Positions 36,752 to 46,234 of a stretch of 64,000 nt of DNA are shown here, piece by piece. Source of the DNA: Ignavibacteria bacterium (lineage in GTDB: Bacteria; Bacteroidota; Ignavibacteria; Ch128b). A model generated the notes under the pieces. The model searched no databases, was not told the origin of the DNA, and saw nothing but the letters and a program-made list of their open reading frames with translations. A program made the translations under genes and the position numbers. Numbering within the stretch: position 1 is the first letter of the stretch; each line of letters begins with the position of its first letter. Location: contig VGVX01000001.1 in assembly GCA_016873845.1 (NCBI GenBank), positions 1 through 64,000 of the forward strand. The letters run 5' to 3'.

Positions 36752-38941
36752 ATGAATCTATCTACTCTCAACTCTTCTCAAAAAAATGCAGTCACCGAAA
36801 CTGAAGGTCCAGTTCTTGTAGTCGCAGGCGCTGGAAGCGGGAAAACAATGGTGCTAACCTATCGTATTGCGTATTTAATTTCGAAAGGAGTGAATCCGTC
36901 TAATATTTTAGCGCTTACATTTACAAATAAAGCTGCTGATGAGATGAAAGAAAGGATTCGTCATCTGATTGGAGCTCAAGCGGAAAAACTTAGTATGGGT
37001 ACATTCCATTCCATTTTTGCCAGGATGCTAAGGTTCGAATCTGCATCTCTTAATTATTCGAGCAGCTACTCAATATATGATACTGATGATAGTCTGAGTC
37101 TAATTAAGAGAATTATGAATGAATTAGACATATCTGACAACTTTCTAAATCCAAGATTTGTGCAATCACGAATTTCGAAAGCTAAAAATAAATTAATCAG
37201 GCCTGAAGCATATGAAAATAACTTTTTTGGAATTCATGAAAATAAGATTAAAGCTATCTATGAAGTCTATCAACAGCGTCTTGCATCAAGTAATGCGATG
37301 GACTTTGACGATCTATTAATCAAACCAATTGAACTCATTGAAAAGGATGCGAAGATTCTGCAAAAGTACCAAAAAAGATTTCAATACATTTTAGTTGATG
37401 AGTATCAGGATACCAATCACGCACAATACAAAATGTTGAAGCTCCTTTCCGGTGGGACAAATAATATTTGTGTTGTCGGAGATGATGCACAAAGTATCTA
37501 CAAATGGCGCGGTGCAGATATTAGAAATATCCTGGATTTCACAAGAGACTATTCAGAAGCTAGGATTATCAGATTGGAACAAAACTACCGATCAACTAGA
37601 TCTATTTTAAGTGTTGCTGATTCAGTGATAAAAAGAAATCTCAACCAAATTGAAAAGAATCTTTGGACTGAAAACGAAGAAGGAAACAAAGTCTCTGTTT
37701 ACGAATGTCTTGACGATAAGGATGAAGCGAATTATATCTGCAAAACTATCACTGTCAAGATGATGTCAAAAGAGTTTAATATAAACGACTTTGCTATTTT
37801 ATATCGCACAAATGCACAATCACGCAGTTTTGAAGAGGCACTAATTAAAAGCACTATTCCTTATGTAGTGGTTGCGGGAACTGAATTCTACAGAAGAAAA
37901 GAAATAAAAGATGTAATTGCATATTTACGACTATTGATAAATCCAGATGATGATGAAAGCTTTTTAAGAGTTGTCAATTTTCCTTCAAGGGGAATCGGTC
38001 AAGTTTCACTTGATTCACTGATGAAGATCTCAATAGATAATCATTGCTCACTCTTTAAGAGCACTGGAATTTTAAATGAGTCATCTGTATTAAGTGAAAG
38101 AGCTAAAAAGAATTTTATGAGCTTTCATGATCTAATCACAAAATATGCTCAACTAACTGAAAGATTGAACATCAACGAATTAACTAGATCACTTATTGAC
38201 GAAACAGGAATTTTGAAAATGTACAAGGAAGAGGGGAGTGAGGATTCGCTGAACCGTTATGAAAACATTCTGCAGCTGCTGAATGGAATACAAGATTTCA
38301 CAATCTCTAATCAAGGGAAATCGTTAGTAGATTTTCTAAATGACATTGCTCTTATTTCCGAAATTGACAAATGGGAAGATAAAAGTAATGCAGTAGCGTT
38401 AATGACTCTACATTCAGCAAAAGGTCTCGAATTTAAAAATGTTTTCATTGTTGGCTGTGAAGATGGTTTATTACCGCTTTCTCGTGATTCGAATGTTGAT
38501 GATTTAGAAGAGGAGAGAAGACTATTTTACGTTGGATGCACAAGAGCAAAGAAAAACCTTCACTTATCTTTTGCGAGGAATAGAAATCGATTTGGGAGTT
38601 TATATCCACAAACGAGATCAAGATTCCTGGATGAGATTGATGAAAGATTTGTTCAATTTGAAAACACTGGAGTCAGTTATTCATACGCTCATAGAAGGAA
38701 TACATATTCTGTTAAAAGGACAGCTCAGCAAAAGCAAAAAAGTGTAATGCCAAATTATGAAGACTTTTCGCAGGAAGAAAAGATACTAACTATTGGAAGC
38801 AAGGTAAGTCACGATGTATTTGGAGAAGGCACCATCCGGCAAATGAGTGGATTTGGAGACAATCTTAAGGCTGTGGTCGAATTCGATTCCGGCGTCCGAA
38901 AACACTTAATGCTTAAATTCGCAAAGCTGAAAGTGTTATAA
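36752..38941 (+). CDS. uvrD: ATP-dependent DNA helicase UvrD/PcrA
   Basis: This 729-residue superfamily 1A 3'-5' helicase acts in nucleotide-excision and mismatch repair. Motifs are in order: Walker A AGAGSGKT (25-32), motif Ia LALTFTNKAA, motif II VDEYQDTN, motif III GDDAQSIYKWRGAD, motif IV LEQNYRS, motif V TLHSAKGLEF and motif VI YVGCTRAKK. The C-terminus (about 685-729) is the Tudor-like domain of PcrA (GSKVSHDVFGEGTI) that contacts RNA polymerase. The gene begins just after the operon terminator and stands alone. Confidence 0.95.
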   Translation: MNLSTLNSSQKNAVTETEGPVLVVAGAGSGKTMVLTYRIAYLISKGVNPSNILALTFTNKAADEMKERIRHLIGAQAEKLSMGTFHSIFARMLRFESASLNYSSSYSIYDTDDSLSLIKRIMNELDISDNFLNPRFVQSRISKAKNKLIRPEAYENNFFGIHENKIKAIYEVYQQRLASSNAMDFDDLLIKPIELIEKDAKILQKYQKRFQYILVDEYQDTNHAQYKMLKLLSGGTNNICVVGDDAQSIYKWRGADIRNILDFTRDYSEARIIRLEQNYRSTRSILSVADSVIKRNLNQIEKNLWTENEEGNKVSVYECLDDKDEANYICKTITVKMMSKEFNINDFAILYRTNAQSRSFEEALIKSTIPYVVVAGTEFYRRKEIKDVIAYLRLLINPDDDESFLRVVNFPSRGIGQVSLDSLMKISIDNHCSLFKSTGILNESSVLSERAKKNFMSFHDLITKYAQLTERLNINELTRSLIDETGILKMYKEEGSEDSLNRYENILQLLNGIQDFTISNQGKSLVDFLNDIALISEIDKWEDKSNAVALMTLHSAKGLEFKNVFIVGCEDGLLPLSRDSNVDDLEEERRLFYVGCTRAKKNLHLSFARNRNRFGSLYPQTRSRFLDEIDERFVQFENTGVSYSYAHRRNTYSVKRTAQQKQKSVMPNYEDFSQEEKILTIGSKVSHDVFGEGTIRQMSGFGDNLKAVVEFDSGVRKHLMLKFAKLKVL

Positions 38942-39089
38942 AACTTTATTTGTTTAAGTAAACTCTCAGATCATTCATTCTCTTGAATTGTCCGTAGTCA
39001 TTACTTTATAAAAGCAAAAAGAGACTAGGCTAAAAATCAATGTCCAGCAAAAAATTAAAAATATTAGTCCTTCAGTTGTTAATCCCATC

Positions 39090-40655
39090 TTACACATTCG
39101 CCTTTCTGAGTTGGTTATTTTTCCAGGCAATCCGAACCATTAATAATATTCCGATTAAAAGCAGAATCATTAAAATACGTGCTGCCCATATATAAGGGAC
39201 GTTTTCCGGGTTAGCATTATGTAATAAGAGAATTGGAATGGCATCATTAATTAACCACCAACCCATAATAGTAAGTAATATTAGCGGTGTGACATATTTC
39301 ATAATGTAGAAAAAGAATCTTGGAATTTTGATGTCGCCGCCAGAGTTTATTTCTTCCCATGCTTTTTCTGCTCCGAATATCCACATAAAAATCACAGTTT
39401 CCATTAAGGCAAAAACAACTAATCCAAATGTTCCTGCCCAATAATCCATCTCGTCTAAGAAACCGAATTTCAGGAAAAAGACCACAAACTGAACGGAGAC
39501 TAAAACAATTACTGCTAATATTGCAGTGGCTTTTTTCCGAGTAAATCCGAACTCATCTTCCATAAAAGCTATAACTGGTTGTCCCATTGCAACCGATGAC
39601 GTGATACCGGCGAAGAATAAAAGGAGAAACCACAAAAATCCGAAGACTTCACCCATTGGAAACTTTTGAAATATAATTGGCATTGAAACAAAACCAAGAT
39701 TGAAAGATCCACCTTGGGCGATTTCTTGAGTTGTCGCAATACCAAAGAAAGCTACTGCGACTGGAATTGCAATACTTCCACCCAAAACAACTTCGGCAAA
39801 TTCATTTGTTGCAGCAGTAGTTAGCCCAGAGAGTGCGATATCATCTTTTGGTTTTAAATAACTCGCATAGGCATGAATCGTCCCCATTCCAACTGATAGG
39901 GTAAAAAATATTTGTCCAGCTGCAGCCATCCAAATTTTAGGATCGTCAAGTTTCGAAAAATCTGGATTCCAAATAAATGCTAGTCCATTCCAAATGCTAT
40001 TTTGAGGTTGGGATTGATCAGGAGTTCCAAGAGTAAAAACTCGCACAACAAGAATCACAGCAAAGAAAAAAAGCAGTGGCATCGCAATTTTTGCCAGTTT
40101 CTCGATCCCTTTAGAAATCCCTTTGTAGAGAATAAAAAAGTTAACACTGAATGTAAATAACATGAAAAGGTAAGCTGTCCAATAAGTTGAAAAATGATCT
40201 CCGCCTTCTACACCTTGATAAGATCGTAAGAAATTTCCCATCGATTCGAAAGTTAATTCACCAAAGTAAAGCTTAATTATTGAAAAAAAACTAAAAGCTA
40301 ATGTCCAGGATTCGATATAAGTGTAATAAATTAATATCGTTAGTGAAATAAATAGTCCAAGGGCACCCATATATTTAGCAATTTTACTTTTCCATAAGAC
40401 ATCAAACATTCCAGGTGCACTACCGTGTCTGTATTTTCCGCCATTTCTACCGATACCCCATTCAATCCACATTAGAGGAATACCCAGTAAAAGAAATGCA
40501 ATGAAATATGGAATCATGAAAGCACCACCGCCATTTTGGGCGGCTTGAACAGGAAATCTCAAAAAATTACCGAGTCCAATTGCATTTCCTGCTACTGCGA
40601 GAATTAAACCGATTCTGCTTCCCCATTGCTCGCGTTCTGAATTATTTGCAGACAT
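39090..40655 (-). CDS. Sodium-dependent neurotransmitter-symporter family (NSS) transporter
   Basis: The 521-residue inner-membrane protein has about 12 helices. It opens with the NSS signature GLILAVAGNAIGLGNFLRFP (about 16-35), which lines the Na+ and amino-acid site, and GIGRNGGKYRHGSAPG follows helix 2. Prokaryotic members (LeuT, TnaT) import amino acids with sodium. The specific substrate cannot be read. It is transcribed towards uvrD and diverges from the NlpC/P60 gene, with about 200 bases between them for both promoters. Confidence 0.92.
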   Translation of the reverse strand: MSANNSEREQWGSRIGLILAVAGNAIGLGNFLRFPVQAAQNGGGAFMIPYFIAFLLLGIPLMWIEWGIGRNGGKYRHGSAPGMFDVLWKSKIAKYMGALGLFISLTILIYYTYIESWTLAFSFFSIIKLYFGELTFESMGNFLRSYQGVEGGDHFSTYWTAYLFMLFTFSVNFFILYKGISKGIEKLAKIAMPLLFFFAVILVVRVFTLGTPDQSQPQNSIWNGLAFIWNPDFSKLDDPKIWMAAAGQIFFTLSVGMGTIHAYASYLKPKDDIALSGLTTAATNEFAEVVLGGSIAIPVAVAFFGIATTQEIAQGGSFNLGFVSMPIIFQKFPMGEVFGFLWFLLLFFAGITSSVAMGQPVIAFMEDEFGFTRKKATAILAVIVLVSVQFVVFFLKFGFLDEMDYWAGTFGLVVFALMETVIFMWIFGAEKAWEEINSGGDIKIPRFFFYIMKYVTPLILLTIMGWWLINDAIPILLLHNANPENVPYIWAARILMILLLIGILLMVRIAWKNNQLRKANV

Positions 40656-40863
40656 GTAGTCTCCTTTAAGATTGCTGTGTTAAGAAAATTTCAGATGTTA
40701 ATTAAACAACTTTGCGAAATTAAGATAATTTCATGAAAAAATCTGATTTATTTATGTATTAATGAGCTTGCTGATTTTCAATATTTATGTGCATCTACTT
40801 TTGGCTGAATATTTTCATTTTGTTCAATTGCTATTCAAATTGTAAATAACTATTTTCAAATCC

Positions 40864-42033
40864 ATGAAATGCTTACTTATTTTCTTTTTTTTGACAATAA
40901 ATTTATCTCCAATTATGACAAGTGATGAGATATCACAACTAATAAATAGGGTGAAGAATGATCTAGCCCCTGATAAAAGAACAGCTGTTTTCAATATTGA
41001 GTTTAAATTAGAGGGTAACAATCTGAATTTGTTCGGAGAAGTCTCAGACGTTAACTTTAAAAGTGTTTTGTTCGAAAACTTAAAATCTAGTTTTAACTAT
41101 CACATTAATGATGAAATTACCTTATTACCCGATAGCAAATTAGGCAAGAATCATTTCGGAGTAGTAAAAATTAGTGTAGCAAATATACGTTCAAAACCTG
41201 AGCACCCTGCCGAACTATCAACCCAGGCAATTTTAGGAACGCCAGTCAATGTATTAAAATCCCAAGGAGGATGGTATTATATCCAAACTCCAGATTCGTA
41301 TCTCGGTTGGGTTGACCACGATGGAATAGAATTAATGAATTCAGATGAGGTGAATGCATGGAAAAAGAAAGAAAAGCTAATCTATACTGAGGTATACGGA
41401 CTAATTGAAGAATTAAACAAACCTTCAATTGTCAGTGATGTCGTCTGCGGTGCAATTCTTGTGTATTCAGGTGAAGTAGAAAATTATTTTATTGTTGAAT
41501 TCCCTGATGGACGAAAAGGAAAAATTGAAAAACGATTCGTATCAAAGTTCGAGAATTGGTCTGCGAATCATAATTTTTCCTCTGAAAAGGTAATAAACAG
41601 TGCAAAAAAAATGATAGGCTTTCCTTATTTGTGGGGAGGTACATCTATAAAAGGGCTTGATTGTTCGGGCTTTACTAAAACTGCATTCTTTCTTAATGGA
41701 ATAGTCTTGCCGCGAGATGCTAATCAGCAAGCAATGATTGGCGAAGATGTTCCTTACGATGAAGAGTTCTCGAAGCTGATTCCCGGTGATTTGATTTTCT
41801 TCGGTAGGAGAAACAGTGCGACGCAATTTGAAAGAATTACTCATGTCGGAATCTATCTTGGTGAAAAATTATTTATTCATTCATCTGGTAGAGTCCGGAT
41901 TGATAGTTTTGATAAATCCGATCCAAATTATAATGAATATCGACGGAGTACTATACTACGGGTGAAAAGAATATTAACACCTGATCAAATTGAAAAACTC
42001 AAAATTATGAACAACAAATTTTATGCTGACTAA
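40864..42033 (+). CDS. Secreted NlpC/P60 murein peptidase with SH3-like domains
   Basis: The 389-residue protein has a signal peptide (about 1-20), then SH3b-like regions (about 95-165 with VANIRSKPEHPAELSTQ, and about 175-225). The C-terminal NlpC/P60 domain (about 240-375) has catalytic C267 in GLDCSGF and H327 in ITHVGIYLG. The layout is that of YkfC-type gamma-D-glutamyl-L-diamino-acid endopeptidases, which release L-Ala-D-Glu from wall peptides. The next gene, a dipeptide epimerase acting on exactly that product, overlaps it by 11 bases, the classic ykfC-ykfB pairing. Confidence 0.9.
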   Translation: MKCLLIFFFLTINLSPIMTSDEISQLINRVKNDLAPDKRTAVFNIEFKLEGNNLNLFGEVSDVNFKSVLFENLKSSFNYHINDEITLLPDSKLGKNHFGVVKISVANIRSKPEHPAELSTQAILGTPVNVLKSQGGWYYIQTPDSYLGWVDHDGIELMNSDEVNAWKKKEKLIYTEVYGLIEELNKPSIVSDVVCGAILVYSGEVENYFIVEFPDGRKGKIEKRFVSKFENWSANHNFSSEKVINSAKKMIGFPYLWGGTSIKGLDCSGFTKTAFFLNGIVLPRDANQQAMIGEDVPYDEEFSKLIPGDLIFFGRRNSATQFERITHVGIYLGEKLFIHSSGRVRIDSFDKSDPNYNEYRRSTILRVKRILTPDQIEKLKIMNNKFYAD

Positions 42034-43174
42034 TAAATTAGATAGAAGAAAATTTTTAAAAACATCAACACTAGCTGGGGCTGGATTATTAGCCATACCT
42101 CATCTCGCCACGTCTACTTCACATCAATCGAATAAAAAAATCTCAAAAAGCAGTAAAATGAAATTACGATTTTACCCTTATACTCTCGAATTAAAACATG
42201 TATTTACAGTCGCTGTCTCCTCACGAAAAACAACTCCTGTCATGATGGTTGAAATCGAAAAAGATGGAATAGTTGGATACGGTGAAGCTTCTATGCCGCC
42301 ATATCTTGGAGAATCTCATCAAACCGCGGCTGAGTTCTTATCAAAAGTAGACTTATCAAAATTCAATGATGAATTCATGCTTGAAGAGATTCTAAATTAT
42401 ATAGATTCAATTGCACCAAACAATTGCGCTGCAAAAGCTGCAGTAGATATTGCTTTACATGACTTAATCGGTAAAAAATTGGGTAAGCCATGGTATTCAA
42501 TTTGGGGGCTTGATCCAAAAAATACTCCATACACTTCTTTTACAATTGGCATTGATACTCCTGATGTAGTCAAGCAAAAAGTTAAAGAAGCAGATATTTA
42601 CAAAATATTGAAAGTAAAACTTGGCCGAGAAAACGATAAAGAGATGATTGAAACGATAAGATCTGTAACTGATAAACCTATCCGAACAGATGTAAATCAA
42701 GGTTGGACAGATAAGAGTTACGCACTTAAAATGATCGAATGGCTTGAAAAATTCCAAATTGAATTGGTTGAACAGCCAATGCCTAAAGAACAAATTGATG
42801 ATTTGGTCTGGCTAAAAGAGAGAAGCCCAATTCCGATTGTTGGCGATGAAAGTGTTCAAAGACTTAGTGATGTGAAGAAGGCATTTGGTGTGTATGATGG
42901 AATAAATGTAAAGTTGATGAAAAGTACTGGAATGAGAGAAGCTTATAAAATGATCTCACTTGCAAAAGCACTCGATATGAAAGTAATGATTGGCTGCATG
43001 ACTGAAACTAGTTGTGCGATATCAGCTGCTGCGCAAATGTCACCACTAGCAGATTGGGCTGATTTAGATGGTGCAGATTTAATTAGCAATGACATTTTCG
43101 ACGGAACAAGAATTTTGGAGGGTAAAGTTACATTAACAGATTTGCCAGGGATTGGGGTAAAAAAAAGAAATTAA
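42023..43174 (+). CDS. Tat-exported L-Ala-D/L-Glu dipeptide epimerase (enolase superfamily)
   Basis: The 383-residue protein has a twin-arginine signal (D-R8-R9-K-F-L-K followed by a hydrophobic stretch to about residue 33). The rest is a muconate-lactonising-type enolase fold. Catalytic K197 and K199 in KVK, metal ligands D223, E250 and D275, and K297 on the opposite side are all present. These features fit dipeptide epimerases (YcjG/YkfB), which convert L-Ala-D-Glu from murein to the L,L form. Export is unusual, since characterised family members are cytoplasmic. Substrate assignment rests on the neighbour and on motif resemblance. Confidence 0.85.
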   Translation: MLTNKLDRRKFLKTSTLAGAGLLAIPHLATSTSHQSNKKISKSSKMKLRFYPYTLELKHVFTVAVSSRKTTPVMMVEIEKDGIVGYGEASMPPYLGESHQTAAEFLSKVDLSKFNDEFMLEEILNYIDSIAPNNCAAKAAVDIALHDLIGKKLGKPWYSIWGLDPKNTPYTSFTIGIDTPDVVKQKVKEADIYKILKVKLGRENDKEMIETIRSVTDKPIRTDVNQGWTDKSYALKMIEWLEKFQIELVEQPMPKEQIDDLVWLKERSPIPIVGDESVQRLSDVKKAFGVYDGINVKLMKSTGMREAYKMISLAKALDMKVMIGCMTETSCAISAAAQMSPLADWADLDGADLISNDIFDGTRILEGKVTLTDLPGIGVKKRN

Positions 43175-43226
43175 TGATTCCATTTACTTTACTTTAGAAT
43201 TAACCTCGTAATTCATAAAATACTGT

Positions 43227-44216
43227 ATGCTTACTTCTGAATACAATAAACGTACTGAAAATTACAAAAAAATGATCAATGAACGTATTTTTGTACTTTT
43301 AAAAGGGAAAAAACCAAAAGCTTTGTATGACCCAATTAGATATTTTTTAAGCTCCGGTGGTAAAAGAATTAGACCATTATTGCTAATTGCTTCAGCCGGA
43401 GCAGTAAATAGGAAACGTGTAAATCAGGTCATTAATCAAGCTGTCGCAGTCGAATTACTTCATAATTTTACCTTAATTCACGATGATATCATGGATAATT
43501 CTAGTCTTAGACATGGAAAAAAAACACTTCATGAAATGTATGATGTTAATACGGCTATCTTATCTGGTGATAATCTCTTAGCGCTTGCATTTAATTTATT
43601 GAATTCGAATTTACATTATAATGAGAACAAGATTCTTCACGAATTTAGTAATGCCGTTGTTGTTGTATGTGAGGGACAAAGTTTAGATAAAGAGTTTGAA
43701 AGTCTGGGAAATGTAACTTTACAAGATTATTTAGAGATGATCTATAAAAAAACTGCTTCGATGTTATCTGTCAGTTGCAAGATCGGAGCATTATGTGGCG
43801 ATGCACCTGACAGCATTGTTAGTTCGCTGTCAAATTATGGAAAAAATTTAGGATTGGCCTTCCAAATTCAAGATGATTTGCTTGATATGAAAGGAGATAA
43901 TCGTAAATTTGGTAAGACTTTAGGAAGTGATTTGACGGAGGGGAAAAAAACATTTTTGCTTTTATCTGCGCTCCAACGAGCTAAAGGAAAAGATTCAGAT
44001 AAATTGACACAATTAATTAAAAATAAAGGAATTAGAGCAGAATTGGTGGATACATACTTTGAAATCTATAAAAAGTATAAAATCGATATATTAGCCAAAG
44101 AATTTATTCAGAAATATGTTGAGAAAGCTGTTAATTCGCTCAATTCAATAACAGACTCAGTTCATAAGGATTTCCTGAACCGATTTGCTAATCAACTATT
44201 GTATAGAACACACTGA
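43227..44216 (+). CDS. Polyprenyl (isoprenyl) diphosphate synthase
   Basis: The 329-residue trans-prenyltransferase has both Asp-rich motifs, D86-D87-x-x-D90 (HDDIMDNS) and D216-D217-x-x-D220 (QDDLLDMKGD), plus GGKRIRP for diphosphate binding. It condenses isopentenyl diphosphate units, probably to make the chain of menaquinone or a shorter prenyl precursor. The chain length is not deducible with confidence. Its stop at 44216 is one base before the HPr start, so the genes are coupled, although they have no obvious metabolic link. Confidence 0.92.
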   Translation: MLTSEYNKRTENYKKMINERIFVLLKGKKPKALYDPIRYFLSSGGKRIRPLLLIASAGAVNRKRVNQVINQAVAVELLHNFTLIHDDIMDNSSLRHGKKTLHEMYDVNTAILSGDNLLALAFNLLNSNLHYNENKILHEFSNAVVVVCEGQSLDKEFESLGNVTLQDYLEMIYKKTASMLSVSCKIGALCGDAPDSIVSSLSNYGKNLGLAFQIQDDLLDMKGDNRKFGKTLGSDLTEGKKTFLLLSALQRAKGKDSDKLTQLIKNKGIRAELVDTYFEIYKKYKIDILAKEFIQKYVEKAVNSLNSITDSVHKDFLNRFANQLLYRTH

Positions 44217-44217
44217 A

Positions 44218-44484
44218 TTGATAAATAAAAAAGTTGAAATAGTGAATCGAGCAGGATTGCATACGAGACCTGCAGCAACATTAGTGAAACTTGCATCCAA
44301 ATTTAAATCGGATTTTTATATTTATCAGGATGACATGTCGATTAATGGGAAAAGTATTATTGGAGTTATGACGTTGTGCGCTGAACAGGGGAGCAAGCTG
44401 ACACTTCAATTTGAGGGTGAGGATGAGTCAGAAGCCGCAGCTGAAATAGAAGACTACTTCAAAAGGGGTTTTGATGAACTTTAA
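44218..44484 (+). CDS. ptsH: Phosphocarrier protein HPr
   Basis: I place the start at TTG 44218, directly after the upstream stop. This gives 88 residues, the usual HPr size, with the phosphorylated histidine at exactly H15 (AGLHTRPAA) and the regulatory serine at exactly S46 (NGKSIIGVM). A longer frame from TTG 44185 would lie inside the upstream gene. HPr takes phosphate from enzyme I, encoded by the overlapping next gene. S46 suggests control by HPr kinase, which is not in the window. No PTS sugar permease is seen here. Confidence 0.93.
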   Translation: MINKKVEIVNRAGLHTRPAATLVKLASKFKSDFYIYQDDMSINGKSIIGVMTLCAEQGSKLTLQFEGEDESEAAAEIEDYFKRGFDEL

Positions 44485-46234
44485 TCAAATCGAAACTTAC
44501 AACAAAAATGGTGTGATTGTACTTAAAGGGCTTCCTGCTGCACCAGGTTATGCGATTGGACCAGCACACATTTATCACCGTGATAAAATTGAAACATTTC
44601 CTTCAGTTGTTTTAGATCCATCTGAAGAGCTTCTCAATCTTGAATCAGCAATCGAAAAATCAAAAAAAGAACTTTCGAAAATTATCTCAATCTCAAGGGA
44701 AAAAATCGGCGAACGAACTGCCGGAATTTTCGAGGCACATGCCTTAATACTCGATGATCAACTTCTATTTGGTCCTATTTTGGAGAATATTAAAAATAAC
44801 AGATTTTCGGCAGAATATTCTGTTGATAAAGAGTTCTCAAAATACATCTCCGTGATGAAGCAGTCTGATGATCAAATCTTGCTTGAGAGAGCAGCGGATA
44901 TCGAAGATCTCAAATCTCGATTAATACGCAACCTAAGAAAGAAAAGATGGGAATCGCGACTTAAGCATTCGGTGATAATTGTTGCTCATAGTCTAACACC
45001 TGCTGATACTTTGCTTTTTTCTCGAAACGAGGTTTTAGCATATGTATCTGAATTCGGCGGGATTACTTCACATGCTGCAATAATATCTCGCGCATTAAAC
45101 ATACCAGCCGTAGTTGGTTTGCATGGGGCGATGAGTAAGATATCCGATGAAGTTCAACTAATCATCGATGGATTTAATGGTTTTGTAATTATTAATCCAG
45201 ATGAAGTTCTATTAAACTTTTACAGCAAAAAAATTAAATCCTTCAGTAGAAATCATGAGAAACTTAAAGAGATCAAAAACTTACCTGCAGAAACTTTTGA
45301 TGGCCATAGGATTAGATTAAATTCAAATATCGAATTAGTTGATGAAGTTGATTTCGCAATTGCAAACGGTGCAGAGGGAATCGGATTATTTCGCACTGAA
45401 GAATTATTTTTTCTCAGAGGCAATTTTCCAACTGAAGCAGAGCAGATAGAGACTTATTCAACATTAGCAGAGAAAATGTATCCTGAAACGGTGGTCATTC
45501 GCACCTTTGACTTGGGGGGTGACAAGCTGTTACTTGAAGATTATCATGAGAAAAATCCATTTTTAGGCTGGCGAGGCATTCGGATGATGCTCGATAAATC
45601 TCATATATTCGAAGAACAACTTCAGGCCATTTTGATCTCAAGCGTTCATAAAAATGTTAAGATCATGTTGCCAATGATTAGCACAATCGAAGAAATCAGG
45701 CAATCAAAAGTTATTCTCGAAAAGGTTAAATTTAAATTACAATCTGCAAGCATTCCTTTCGATAAGAATATTGAGGTAGGCATTATGGCGGAAGTTCCAT
45801 CAATTGCATTTTGTATTTCAGATTTTGCCAAGGAAGTAGATTTTATCAGCGTAGGGACGAATGATTTAACTCAATATATCTTAGCTGTTGATCGTGGGAA
45901 TGAAGTTGTCTCAGATAAATTTCAAGAATTTCATCCTGCTGTGCTAAGAGCGTTAAAAATGATAATTGACGGCGCTCACAATGAAAATCTAAAAGTCAGC
46001 ATTTGCGGAGAGTTAGCATCAAACTATTTGGCTGTCCCATTATTGGTTGGTCTTGGATTTGACGAATTGAGTGTTAATGAACATTATCTTCCAGAGATAA
46101 AAAAGTTAATTAGAAGTTCGAATATCTCTGAGCTAAAGGAATTAACTCAAGAATGTTTACTTTATAAATCTCACATAGAAATTATAAAACTTTGTAATAA
46201 ATATTTAAAGAAAATTAAATGGGAGTACGACTAA
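44474..46234 (+). CDS. ptsI: Phosphoenolpyruvate-protein phosphotransferase (PTS enzyme I)
   Basis: This 586-residue cytosolic enzyme transfers phosphate from phosphoenolpyruvate to HPr. The N-terminal phosphohistidine domain has H200 in GGITSHAAIISRA. The PEP-binding TIM-barrel domain shows GIGLFRTEELF, FDLGGDK, SVGTNDLTQYILAVDR and SICGELAS. Length and order are standard. The ATG lies inside the last codons of ptsH (11-base overlap) and follows AGGGG. Without an EII nearby, a regulatory or shared role is possible, as in many Bacteroidota-related genomes. Confidence 0.95.
   Translation: MNFNQIETYNKNGVIVLKGLPAAPGYAIGPAHIYHRDKIETFPSVVLDPSEELLNLESAIEKSKKELSKIISISREKIGERTAGIFEAHALILDDQLLFGPILENIKNNRFSAEYSVDKEFSKYISVMKQSDDQILLERAADIEDLKSRLIRNLRKKRWESRLKHSVIIVAHSLTPADTLLFSRNEVLAYVSEFGGITSHAAIISRALNIPAVVGLHGAMSKISDEVQLIIDGFNGFVIINPDEVLLNFYSKKIKSFSRNHEKLKEIKNLPAETFDGHRIRLNSNIELVDEVDFAIANGAEGIGLFRTEELFFLRGNFPTEAEQIETYSTLAEKMYPETVVIRTFDLGGDKLLLEDYHEKNPFLGWRGIRMMLDKSHIFEEQLQAILISSVHKNVKIMLPMISTIEEIRQSKVILEKVKFKLQSASIPFDKNIEVGIMAEVPSIAFCISDFAKEVDFISVGTNDLTQYILAVDRGNEVVSDKFQEFHPAVLRALKMIIDGAHNENLKVSICGELASNYLAVPLLVGLGFDELSVNEHYLPEIKKLIRSSNISELKELTQECLLYKSHIEIIKLCNKYLKKIKWEYD

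Noticed and set aside
44185-44217. Longer N-terminus for HPr
   Set aside because: It would lie inside the upstream gene and would shift the phosphohistidine away from position 15.
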